This document shows, one piece after another, positions 35,869-46,244 of a stretch of 64,000 nt of DNA. Source of the DNA: Congeria kusceri (taxonomy: Eukaryota; Mollusca; Bivalvia; Myida; Dreissenidae); the NCBI GenBank assembly GCA_027627225.1, contig CM051040.1, positions 26,754,634-26,818,633 on the forward strand, written 5' to 3'. Under the pieces are notes generated by a model. It worked only from the letters and a program-made list of their open reading frames with translations, was not told where the DNA came from and did no database searches. Positions within the stretch are counted from its first letter, which is position 1; each line of letters begins with the position of its first letter. Made by a program: the position numbers and the translations under genes.

Positions 35869-36313
35869 TGACATGTTCTAATAATGAGGTAAATCCAAGG
35901 GTTTTATCATCAGTTAAATGCTTCAAATTAAGATTTTTTTAACATAGCATCTTCATTTGACATTGAATATTTTTATTAACATATCACATTCAAAAGACAT
36001 TGAACATGTCTTTGTAAACCAGCCCAGAGGGGCAGCAGTGGGACGGGACTTAAAAAGGTGCAGAATTCAGCACCTTGCTATGTTGCTTTTTATCTTTCCG
36101 TAGCCATATACCATTTTCTTACATTCACCGCTTACATATGTATAGTGTACGAAAAGAACACAAGTGTAAACCTTAAATGCACGTGGTAACATGTTCATCA
36201 CGAGCTAAAATGCCTCAAATATACCCCACTTGCGATTAATATACCTCTTAAATAAATCATAAAACATTTCGTTATTATAGACGTAATAAGTATAACACTC
36301 ATGATCATTTAAT
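35869..36313. other. Unassigned AT-rich sequence
   Basis: No supported feature. Confidence 0.35.
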
Positions 36314-36998
36314 TTTGTAGTTCACCTGAGCACAATGTTCTCATGGTTAGCATTATGAGGCTGTTTCCGTCGTCGTGCGTCGTCATTTACTTCAAACATC
36401 TCCTCTAAAACCACCTGATGGAGTTTAACTTGATAATTTGTCAAATTATTTCAATATATTTAATCAAAATAATTAATATATATAACAACTCTGGTTGCCA
36501 TGGCAACCAAAAGCTAAGTAACTGGTTGATTTTAAAATAATTTAATTATTTTAAATCGTTAAAAACATGTCCGTCAGAAAGCGGGGCCTTTTCCCGTTAT
36601 ATGGCTATATTGAAATCTTCTTGTCAAAAACCATTCCCTGTATATGGGAATAATTTCACTGAACTGTTCATTGGGTAACCATCCGCCAAAGTCCTTAAAA
36701 CCAGTTTTATTCTTTGCAAAATCATGGCCGCCTATATTGCCAAGCCGTTTTCTTATCGTCTATATTGAAGACTTGCCGTCTTTTTAGTCGAAATTATTTC
36801 GAAAAAAAATTCCTTGGGTGACTGTCTACCAAAATACCGTTAAATTATATGGATTTATGAAGGCATGACTGTCAGTGGTCCGTCATTGTCGTCAGTTATC
36901 AACATTTTACTTCAAACATTTCTTAACACGCCATTAAATGTGTTTATGATTCATTTAACCCAGTTAAACGATCAAGGGCCTTCTTGGCCCTCTTGGTC
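36314..36998 (-). mobile_element. GAGGGCC-ended modular element
   Basis: The ends are GACCAAGAGGGCCAAGAAGG (36998, inverse) and, near 36314, the inverse of CTCAGGTGAACTACAAAA. It carries the GTCGTCGTGCGTCGTC motif and diverged internal units (ACCATTCCCTGTATATGG). It is related in plan, not in core sequence, to the element at 8.5 kb. Confidence 0.7.
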
Positions 36999-37096
36999 AA
37001 ATTGGCTATTAAAATGACGACAGCTATCCTAGGACTGCTCCTATAAATATGCGTTCGTTATTGTTTTCTTTACATTTACATTATTTTTCGGAGTAA

Positions 37097-38580
37097 CTGT
37101 CTAAGATCACTTTTGACCTAGATTTCTAGCAATAATTATGCAGCGGGAAAATAGAATGCCAATATAATTGGGCAACTTTTCTACTTTTAGGGAATGCAAA
37201 CTTACAACAATGGTTAATGTATACCAATAACTGTTGCATACGTTTGGGGATTAAAATTTACATAATTGCTAACATAAGCGGTTAAAATAAAGTTATAAAC
37301 ATATCTTCGACATACACTCTAGAACTGAACATAATTATGAACAATTTTACTCATTGTATGTCATGTTCAGAATGTTATATTTATTCACATAATGAAATAA
37401 CTATTTTGTTTAGCCTACATAATCGGCGCGCTCTATAAATAGCAATAACAATGCTACAATTCACGAGGACCACAGTCGGTCACAACGTACAGTGTTTCTT
37501 TTTGAGCTCGCGTCACGTCTGCTTGTCAATAGTGTTATGGTTTTACGGTGACAAGCAAAAAATATAAAATGGTTAATTTCTGGTATTTTTCTGATAAATA
37601 AGCAAATCAATATTAGCACATTTGATGGAGCTTATATTTCCTATTATTTTATCATTTGTTAAAATATTATTGTATGCTGTAACCGACTTGGGTGCCCGTG
37701 AATTAATTCTAGCGAGAACAACACACTCCAGCTGGAGAGTGAATTATTCTAAAAATAGCGCGCCGTAAAGCTGTGTTAATACACACGCATCAATTATCCT
37801 CTGGAGAATCCTAAACCAGAGATTTTCAATATATTGGGAATTTATATTTATAAACTTACTGTTCATTTTAATTTATATTTGAATTGTGGTCACGTTTTAT
37901 AAAGAATTGTTTGTAATTGCACCTTTCTATCAACTTCTCCAGTAGATTTTATTCAATCTATAAAAATATTGAACCTCTTTCAATAAGTAAAATATGATGA
38001 AAGAAGTCTCGTAATACGTCGAAATGTTATTCGTGTTCCTTTAACTTCATTTGCCTAGCATGAATGCACTATGTGCAAATACTAATGATACATAATATGT
38101 ATATTATTTAACATAACTATGTACACTTGTCTGATATATATCATAATTTTCATTCATTAGCGCTTTTATTTTCTGACAATGTTAATTTGTTCAATTTGTT
38201 TGACAAAATCATGTATCACTTATGTTTACGTAAATAACTAGTATTGAGGTTATTCATGTAGCACTGGTGAAAACATGGGGCGGTGTATGATCAGTATATT
38301 CATGGTACAGATATTAATAATCATTGAGTTTATCTCAAATTAATTTTGGGGCCGATACGTTTCCTTATGGTATCCGAAAAATCTATAGTCCGAGAAGTCT
38401 CCTTAGTAGGGAACAACAAAACTGGGATCCGATAAATCTCTTTAGTAGGGACCGAAAAATCTGGGGAGCGAGGTCACGTAACAGATCATCTTGGTCCTCT
38501 TGTATTATGTTTAGGATTCAAAATGACACTCAATATGAATTTCAACGCCCGTTGTCTTTTTTAAAAGACATTTCTTGTTT
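37097..38580 (-). mobile_element. Dispersed family R, longest copy
   Basis: 1.48 kb, inverse to the copies at 25.4 and 33.2 kb and the most complete. It contains all blocks of both others, from CTGTCTAAGATCAC to AGACATTTCTTG, with the inverse of ACAAGAGGACC at about 38492. An internal inverted pair, CGGCGCGCTCTATAAATAGC near 37424 against CTAAAAATAGCGCGCCG near 37750, frames about 330 bp. No long frame; class unknown. Confidence 0.75.
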
Positions 38581-38654
38581 AAATATTTGTCATATTTTAT
38601 TGCGTTTTTTTTTCAAAATCCTGACCCAAAACAGAATCCACTGATTACGTCTAG

Positions 38655-38913
38655 TTACTAGAAATTGGACTAACATAGAGCGTAATCGGAGCAGTTACTT
38701 TACCCAACGATTGCCTAATAACATCCGCTTCGTTATTGCGATGTGTAACCCGACATAACATCAAGTATTGCTCTTCATGCCCATCTGTACGGCAAGGGCA
38801 TTGGCCTACATTAACGATAGGCTTTTGCGTCGTGGGGAAGTACGTATATATATGGCATAACCCAATTGTTTGCGTATAGGTTGAACGAACTCTTGGCTAT
38901 TTGTATCTTTCCA
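38655..38913 (-). pseudogene. Possible coding remnant, unrecognised
   Basis: A - strand frame open for about 85 codons follows an in-frame TAG that also offers an AG acceptor (CAAATAG). It reads through IGLCHIYTYFPTTQKPIVNV, GQCPCRTDGHEEQ, LMLCRVTHRNNEADVIRQ and KVTAPITLY, with balanced composition and four cysteines, unlike the chance frames around it. The upstream frame 39019-39255 (beginning MGFQTKRLLLTCRF, containing YRELYAEEPVRSELFE) is on the same strand and could be another exon or the same broken gene. I do not recognise a family. It could be a terminal exon, a pseudogene, or chance. Confidence 0.3.
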
Positions 38914-39018
38914 AGAGAATACATTGGTAATTGTTGTTATCACGGTGTGGGGAACTGACATAAGTAAAGTATGAGCAAACATTGATTTATTTTCCAGTTG
39001 TATAAACATAATGCATAT

Positions 39019-39255
39019 CTATATTAAGCCTGCCATTTGTTGCTGTTCTGACACGTGTTCTGTTGATAATAACTCGTACATTAACGACATGAATATGATA
39101 TGATGCATCTTTGTTGTTGTTAGTGGTGGTGTCGTCATTGTTTCAAATAGTTCACTTCTTACTGGCTCCTCGGCATATAACTCCCTGTATATACAACGCT
39201 GCTCAGAATGGAGAAACCGACATGTTAGTAAAAGGCGTTTCGTTTGAAACCCCAT
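39019..39255 (-). pseudogene. Possible coding remnant upstream of 38.9 kb
   Basis: A 78-codon - strand frame with protein-like composition (CRFLHSEQRCIYRELYAEEP, HVSEQQQMAG). It lies just upstream of, and on the same strand as, the 38655-38913 frame. No domain is recognised and no splice pair is proven. Confidence 0.22.
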
Positions 39256-40285
39256 TGTTACACGACTGCATGCGATAATCTGATTTTCGCTAAACAGAAG
39301 TGCTACTTATCGCCAAAATTTAAGAATTTCATGAAAACTACTCCAGCAAGACAGTGATTTGTGTCATAACAAATTTAGCAATTCAAAAATATAACTACCG
39401 GTATCTTTTAATTTGTATCGCAGGCAATTAGAAGCACGTGACATTTTCTATTTACTTTGGTAACCGTTATTTGGAAATGTCTATTTAATTTGAAATTTCA
39501 CGAAAAGTATATGGTTATTTTATGCAGAAGTATGCCACCATACTTATGGAATTAATTTATCTGAAGTCATTTTGTAAAACATCATTCAACTAGTCATTCA
39601 ACTGGTGTTATCTCGATTAAACAAGATTTCGGAGCCATTCGCATTTCTCTCGACACGAGTACCATACGGTGTAAGTTAAGATAACTTCAAATTGGTATAA
39701 TTCAGGACATGGTGTACATGCCCGACAAGAGGTCACTGGTAATGAGGTCACCAACTAGACTGGGTTCACTAACCTGAAGGCGGAGGGCAAGGTCGGGCAA
39801 ACCAGTCTGCCATATCCAATAAAACTTATTTGCCATATCCAATAAAACTTATTCTGATGACTAAAAGCCAAAACAAAGTATCTTCTGTTTACATATGACA
39901 ACTTACTTGGTTTTGTATTTAACTGATACGTGTAATGACGGGCATGTAGATATATACTAATGTAATTAGGAAACTACACGTGCACGACGAGGGTTGATTA
40001 CCTGAATGGCAAATATAATCTTTTGTGATATTCTTAAATGGTGTTCAGGATGGACCAATTACCCTTGTAGCCTGATATTGCGATGTTTGTTTTAATTTGT
40101 CAACATTATGGTTTATAACTTTATAACTTATATACATATACAAAGATCATCTTGTTGTTATTTGGTTTTATTCATTTATATTTAATGTTAAAGAACTGAA
40201 ATGATGGACCAACGAAATAAACGTTGTTTTTGCATTTTCTAAACTATACAGTAAACGCCCTCATTTTTCCTGTATACGATACATA
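39256..40285. other. Unassigned; 22-bp duplication
   Basis: At about 39809-39852 the unit GCCATATCCAATAAAACTTA-TT is duplicated in tandem. No gene is supported. Confidence 0.4.
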
Positions 40286-40510
40286 TGAGGCGTGTCGTGG
40301 GAAAATCGGGCTAAATGCATGTGCAATAAGTGTCGTCCCGGAGTAGCCTGTGCAGTCCGCACAGGCTAATCCGGGACAACACTTTCCGCATACAGTGGAT
40401 TTATGTTTAGAAGAAACATCCTGGAAATAGAAAATACCATAAAAGCGGAAAGCGTCGTCCTGGATCAGCCTGTGCGGACTACACAGGCTGATCCAGGACG
40501 ACACTTTACG
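40286..40510. mobile_element. Double-palindrome MITE, truncated copy
   Basis: Same family as 15689-15954: TGAGGCGTGTCGTGGGAAAA start and two palindromes around CCTGTGCAG. The spacer is inverted relative to the first copy (ATACCATAAAAGCGGAAAG), so the element lies in the opposite orientation. The outer right arm after ACACTTTACG is missing. Confidence 0.85.
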
Positions 40511-41219
40511 TAGATGCCATAGGGACCATAACATACATGCAAGGAGGGAAAACACTCCATGGGGTCTATGGGGTGCTTTATTCAAGTACAGTATCTTTCA
40601 AATCATAAAACAATTCGGCAATAGATAGCAAATATTAGTATGCTTCTGTATATAGTATCAAAATAACAATTAAATATATGTTTTATATAATGATATAGGA
40701 TTTATTGTTTACAAAATGCCAAGCAACATTAACAGGGCGTCCATACTTTTTTTAAGCTTGTTTATGTTTGGCATTTTGTAAATAAAAACGTTTTATATAT
40801 TTGTATAACGTAGGTTTTATATACTCAATAATATATTTGTCAATTAGTATACGTCTATATTTGGTAATTGGTGAGTTTAGCTGATTTATATGCGAGCTAA
40901 ACGTATAACATGTATATATGACGCAATTAATAGTAATATAACACATATGGCTTTATCAAAATTCCATAATCAAGTGTTAATTTGGAAGTAACGTGGTTTG
41001 AGGAACCACAATGTCAAAATCGTATTTATTTGTATTTATAATCTGTATTTCTTTGTACATGTATTTCTGTTTACAAGATTGTGTGTGTAATTCAGTGTGT
41101 GTTTGTCTAGATCTAGAGTTACTCGTGTGTGTGGCTGTTGGGTGTGTATTGATATTCATACACGTTGTTCCCACCTACAAGGAGAGTTGTCAGCCAACAA
41201 TTGGCTCATTATTGATAGA
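40511..41219. other. Unassigned; 15-bp hairpin
   Basis: TTTACAAAATGCCAA (about 40709) and its exact inverse (about 40768) form a hairpin with a 44-nt loop. No gene is supported; frames at 40977-41174 (-) and 41011-41259 (+) overlap each other and lack features. Confidence 0.4.
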
Positions 41220-41336
41220 ACGAGTAAGCTCCCTTACTCACAATAATAATTCAACCTAGAATGAGTAAGCTCCCTTACTCACAATAATAATTCAACCTAG
41301 AACGAGTAAGCTCCCTTACTCACAATAATAATTCAA
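41220..41336. repeat. 41-bp tandem repeat with internal hairpin
   Basis: About 2.8 copies of a 41-bp unit. Each contains GAGTAAGCTCCCTTACTC, a 7-bp perfect stem. Copies are almost identical. Confidence 0.9.
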
Positions 41337-41663
41337 GGTTGAAAACCAGAAGGTACCAGCTGTAATTTTTAGTTCGTCCCATGTGAGCCAGAAGGGCTTT
41401 TCAGCCTTTTTGCACATATGCTTTTTTGCATTTTACAACACATGCTTTGAAAAAATACTCATAACTAATTTGGGCCACAATATTTTCATACAAAAGGTGC
41501 TTACTCTAGTTAGCGCCCATTAAATAATAAAATGCCAAAAATCTGTTCCATCACAAGGTATCAAAATGTTCTGTCAAACCTACCTGATAATCTACCAAAG
41601 TTATTTGCAGTTTTTGATCACTTTTTATACGGAACACTTGGGCAGTGATGTTGTTGTTGTGTT

Positions 41664-42718
41664 TTTTGTAGCTCACCTGAGCACAACGTGTTCATAGTAA
41701 GCTTTAAGGATCGCCTTTTGTCCGTCGTTCATCGTCCGTCGTGCGTCAACATTGTCATTCAAAGAACATCTCCTCCTAAACCCCTGGGCATGTTTTCACC
41801 AAACTTCAATGACATGATCCTTGGGTGGCCCTCTTTCACATTTGTTCAAATCGTTCCGGTCCACTGCATATGTAGGTCACTAGAGCTAAAAATAGATTTA
41901 AAAACTGAAAACATTAAAAATCTTCTCCTCTGAAACTACAAGGCTGAGAGCTTTCACATTTGATATATGACATTCTCATATGGTCCTCTGCAAAGTTTGT
42001 TCAAATTATGCCCCTTTGGTCAAAACTGGTCACGCCCCGGGGGTCACATGGCTTATATAGTGTTCAATAGTAAAATGACTTTAAAAATCTTCTCCTTTGA
42101 AACTGCAAGGCCTAGTGGTTTTCTATTTGGTATGTGACATTGTATATTGGTCCTCTACAAGATTGTTCAAATGATGTCCCTGGGGTCAAAATTGGCCACG
42201 CATCGGGGGTCACATTGTTTATATAGACTTGAATAGCAAAATGACTTAAAAAATATTCTCCTCTGAAATCGTAAGGCCCAGAGGTTTCATATTTGGTATG
42301 AAACATTGTGTAGCGGGCCCCTACAAAGAGGGGTCATATTGTTTCAACTGACTTATATGGCAAGTTGGCTTTTAAAATCTTCTCCTCTGAAACCACAAGG
42401 CACAGAGGTTTCATTTTTTACGTGAAACATTATATAGTGGTCCTCTACAAAACATTATTGTCTAAATTATGCCCCTGGGGTAAAAAGAAGCCATGCCCCT
42501 GGGCCACAGAGTTTTTATAGACTTATATGGAAGTAGGGGTAGAAAGTGGCCATGCCCTGGGGTTACATGGTTTATATAGACTTTAAAAATCTTCTCGTGA
42601 AACTGCAAGGCCCAGATCTTTATACTCATGTAAGTGCTTTAGGGTCATTTGGCCCTCTTAATTGTTATAAGCCTTTATGATGCCTTAAACTCAGGTTAGC
42701 GACCTAGGTCCTCTTGTT
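41664..42718 (-). mobile_element. Two-module satellite-core element, copy 2
   Basis: Inverse of the 8.5-kb copy: it begins with the inverse of CTCAGGTGAGCTACAAAA, passes the GTCCGTCGTTCATCGTCCG tract and about four diverged 167-bp B units, and ends with the inverse of ACAAGAGGACCTAGGTCGCT. Module A is absent. Confidence 0.8.
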
Positions 42719-44069
42719 TTTTGTTTTTGTTTTGTTTTTGAAAATATTGACCGAGTCAGTAGTGAGATGATTGAACCATACGAAAATAAACAGATTACTT
42801 GGCGTTCTTTTGTAGCAAATACTGTGTACATGTACATGCAATTAGGCAAGAGAAAAATGCTGCCAGATTTAAGAAGGTTTTGAAAACAGCGAAATATTGT
42901 GCTATTTTTCATTTAAAATATACAAATTTAAATATAATCAATCCATTTTGATAAAAACGAAGGGGCCTTGTCTACGAAAAGGGCCCAAACGGGACAACTG
43001 CAGTAAAAATCAAAACGCTGACTGCGTAGAAAGACTGTTGGCGACCAAAGAAACTAACAGCATGTCAACAATGAGTGCACTTTTGCTAAAATAGAAACAG
43101 TTGTTAGAATGATGTTCAATTCCCATCTTTAAACTTGATAGCATGGCTTCTTATTCAAGTATACGACGTTATAATAACAATTAATGTGTAAGTAACGAAC
43201 AAATAGGTTTCAAGCTTATTATTTAAAGCAAACGCAAGTATATTCATGCCTGTTAACAAGTCAATCTGCAACGAGCCAAGCAGAATAACCGATGAAGCGT
43301 GGAAGTTAGGAGAATCGATTGTTAGTGATTCGTAGCCTAATGAGACAAAAGTAGGTCATACGATGCGTGCTCTCGATTTTCCATACTACAGTTTAAAATT
43401 AATAGATTGCAGTAATTTGTTGCCAAAATATTCATAATAAGAACCGTTAACAAGAAATAAATTTTCACAACGAGTCAAAAATAACCGATGTAGCGCATTA
43501 ATAGAGTGGTCGTATTCCAGGACACCTAGGTGAATATTTCGGTTAAATACAAGTAAAAATCGAAAATATGGGCGTCTTTAGTTTGGCGTAACATTTTTAA
43601 TAATTAACTTCTTTAGAAACTGTAATGGCAATAAATCGCATGCTGTACAATTATAATACACATGACAAACGTTATCTTAAATAATTGAAAGGTAAGAAAG
43701 GGCCCTTTCAGGTTTCGATTTACTGATTCGTAGCCTGTAAAGAAAAAAAGGTAGTTTTCCGCGATACCTGTTTTGGAAATTACCCTTTCACAAGTCAGAA
43801 TAGCGTACATAAAATAAACAATATTATTATATCAATGCACTTGATATTTTACATTTACATTGCGAAAGGACACACATACATATTTATATTTAAATTTAAT
43901 ATCGAACTATCAGCAGGATGATTTTATTGAGATTTTAAGGGGACTTGTTCATAGTTTTTTCGTGTTTTTTTTTAATGTTATCAAATGTCATAAAGACAAA
44001 AACTATAGCATCTGGAATAATATAACACAAATATTGTATACAGAAAAAAAAGTGCATTTACAAATTTGC
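42719..44069. other. Unassigned; repeat fragment at 43.01 kb
   Basis: 43007-43052 matches 17431-17475 and encodes NQNADCVERLLATKET in the + frame 42897-43094. The rest is AT-rich with no supported gene. Confidence 0.4.
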
Positions 44070-44125
44070 CTTCGCCGGGACTCGAACCCGAGACATTTGC
44101 GATCAAAATTCTAATGCGCTAACTT
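44070..44125 (-). repeat. tRNA-like fragment
   Basis: On the - strand GTTAGCGCATTAGA (A-box-like) and a well-formed T-arm TCGGGTTCGAGTCCCGG occur, but box spacing is too short and no acceptor stem forms. A tRNA-derived repeat rather than a tRNA gene. Confidence 0.45.
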
Positions 44126-44439
44126 TTTATGCGGACTTTAACGCTAAGTGATACAAGTGTTGTTTTTTTTCAAAAATACCGCTGATCAGCGTTACAAACG
44201 CTAGATAATTTTATCCATTTCGATTTATGATTATCCATAAACGAAACCATAGTTCAAATTATTAGTCATGAGTGTTATTTCGTTTGTGTGTATATATTGT
44301 ATAATTTCTTTTTGGAATCTATGACATAATTTTTGAAAATTGTCAATTTGCCAATTTGTGAAGAAGTCCCTTTAACTTCCCAATGCAGGATTTTGAAACA
44401 GCTTGTCACAAATGTTAACTTGGATAAGACGGTGTTTCG

Positions 44440-45325
44440 CGCACAAGAACAGGATATGGCTAGTGCCACCATAAAGGTCAAGGTCATACTTTGAGGTCAA
44501 ATATCAAAACAAAATGGTTTGTTGTCAAAATAGCGCTTGTCCTAGTTCTAACATCTCCATGCATTGAAAGATTTTATAACAACTTGGCACACGCCAAGGT
44601 CATACTTTGAGGTCAAATGTCAAAATTAAGCGCCTTTGTTATGCCTGGAGGGATTTTTTTTTTTATATAACTTCAGATTCAGATTATTATTCCCCTTGAC
44701 TAGACGATGTGTCGTGTAGTAGACCCATACCCATCAGTCAAAGGTCAAGGTCACTATTCATAATCAAAGGTCAAATACTTGTATTTTGTTTCTGCTTCAT
44801 AATTTCTTGATGTTTGGAAGAGTTTTAATATCACTTTAAATTATTATCCCCCCAGAAAATGTGTCGCGTAAATGACCCATGCTTGTCTGTCAAAGGTCAA
44901 GATCACAAGGATTTAAATATTTCTACAGGTTTTTATTTCCCATGACCAGAAGATGTTTCACATAAATGGCCCATACTTTTATGTCAAAGGTCAAGGTTAC
45001 AATCCAATGTCAAAGGTAAAATTTGTGTATTTCATTTCTGCTCCATATATAACTTCTAAATGCCTAGAATAATTTTAATATAACTTTCATATTATTATTC
45101 CCCATAACCAGACGATGCGTTCATGACCTATGCCTTTATGTCAAAGGTCAAGGTCACAGTTTATGGTCAAATATTTGTTTAGAACATTATATTTTCTGAC
45201 ATAGAGGGATTTTCAAATGACTTGGTAAAGATGATGTCCATCGTTATATGGTATGTTGCAAGCAAGAACCCTGCCTGTAGCTTAAAGGTCAAGGTCACAT
45301 TTAGAAGTGAAAGGGACCATGTCGA
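44440..45325. repeat. Degenerate array carrying AAAGGTCAAGGTCAC
   Basis: Six or seven diverged units, spacing about 90-265 bp. Each has AAAGGTCAAGGTCAC or a close variant (near 44474, 44739, 44893, 44983, 45138 and 45283) plus ATTATTCCCC and GACGATGTGTC context. Probably the core of another modular element; ends not recognised. Confidence 0.7.
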
Positions 45326-45475
45326 GAACAATTGGATGCATATTGTACTATAAATTATATTATATAATAGAGATGCACTATACTATGACATGTGCATTAA
45401 ATAAATAAAAATTATTATAAGACACAATGAGATACTTGATAAAAAAAAGTCAGCAAAAAAGTCTGAAAAATTAAA

Positions 45476-45563
45476 ACCCCAAGCGGGGATCGAACACACG
45501 ATTTAGGAGTCATACGAATTAATGACAGTATACAGCGCTTTAACCAGTTGCGCTATCATGCCT
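45476..45563 (-). repeat. tRNA-like fragment
   Basis: - strand TAGCGCAACTGGTTAAAGCG (A box) and GTGTTCGATCCCCGC (B box) with a T-rich 3' flank. The stems do not close into a cloverleaf. Likely SINE-derived. Confidence 0.45.
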
Positions 45564-45605
45564 AGTAAGGAGTCGTGTGTAAACTATGATTATACAAAAT
45601 ACACA

Positions 45606-45803
45606 CATTTCTAAAGTCAAAATGTAAACATGAAAATGGCCAAACAAACAAGACCCATACTATATATTGATTTTTATCTCAGAATGCGTACACTCTTTTT
45701 CCATTTATATCAACCCTGTTTTAACCGTTATTTTTTGCCAGTATTTATATCAGAATTTCAGATTTTTTTTAAATATATTGCCCCCTTGAGGCCCTTTAAA
45801 GGT
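45606..45803. repeat. Dispersed repeat, copy without the MITE
   Basis: A single 28-bp unit (GTAAACATGAAAATGGCCAA) is followed by ACAAGACCCATACTATATAT and the block to TTGCCCCCTTGAGGCCCTTT. It is the uninterrupted counterpart of 510-547 plus 1231-1395, and so the empty-site reference for the MITE at 548-1230. Confidence 0.8.
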
Positions 45804-45924
45804 CACATATAAAAAATAAAATGTGTATTCCATGTGTTAGTGTACCTACAAAGAGGGAATCTGTTAAAACTTGGAACAAAGTCCTTACCATCATGAGAGG
45901 ATGTGTCCCATGCAAAACATTGTT

Positions 45925-46244
45925 TTGTTTATTTTTGTTTGTTTTGTTGGGGTTTTTCGCCGTTTTTAATAGTATTTCAGTCATATGACAACGGTCAGTT
46001 TTTAACCTACTCACACTTTTCCTGGGCAAGCTTAGCCGGTCTAAGTGGTTTACCAGTACTAAGTGCACATACATATGCCAGTAACTGACCACTGCCGTAC
46101 TTGAATCAGCGGTAGGGGGAGAATGGCCGTAGAAATAATTTCATGACCAATCCCCACACAAGTTATGTGGCCGGGCTGGTGTTGGAACTCACGATCCCCG
46201 GATTGACAGTCTAGCCCTCTACCAACTGAGCTAGCCGGGCCCGG
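45925..46244 (-). mobile_element. tRNA-derived SINE, full length
   Basis: On the - strand the head is GGCCCGGCTAGCTCAGTTGG (A box) with TAGAGGGCTAGACTGTCAAT and B-box AGTTCCAACACC. The body has GGCTAAGCTTGCCCAGGAAA, and the tail is a run of CAAAA/CAAAC repeats. It is about 320 bp. The anticodon-region ACTGTCAA suggests a tRNA-Asp-like ancestor, which is only a guess. A truncated relative lies at 6674-6812. Confidence 0.75.

Noticed and set aside
40244..40585. 113-codon - strand frame
   Set aside because: It is the translation of the palindromic MITE copy.
44070..44125. Functional tRNA gene
   Set aside because: Good T-arm but box spacing too short and no acceptor stem.
45476..45563. Functional tRNA gene
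   Set aside because: A and B boxes exist but T-arm and acceptor stems do not pair properly.
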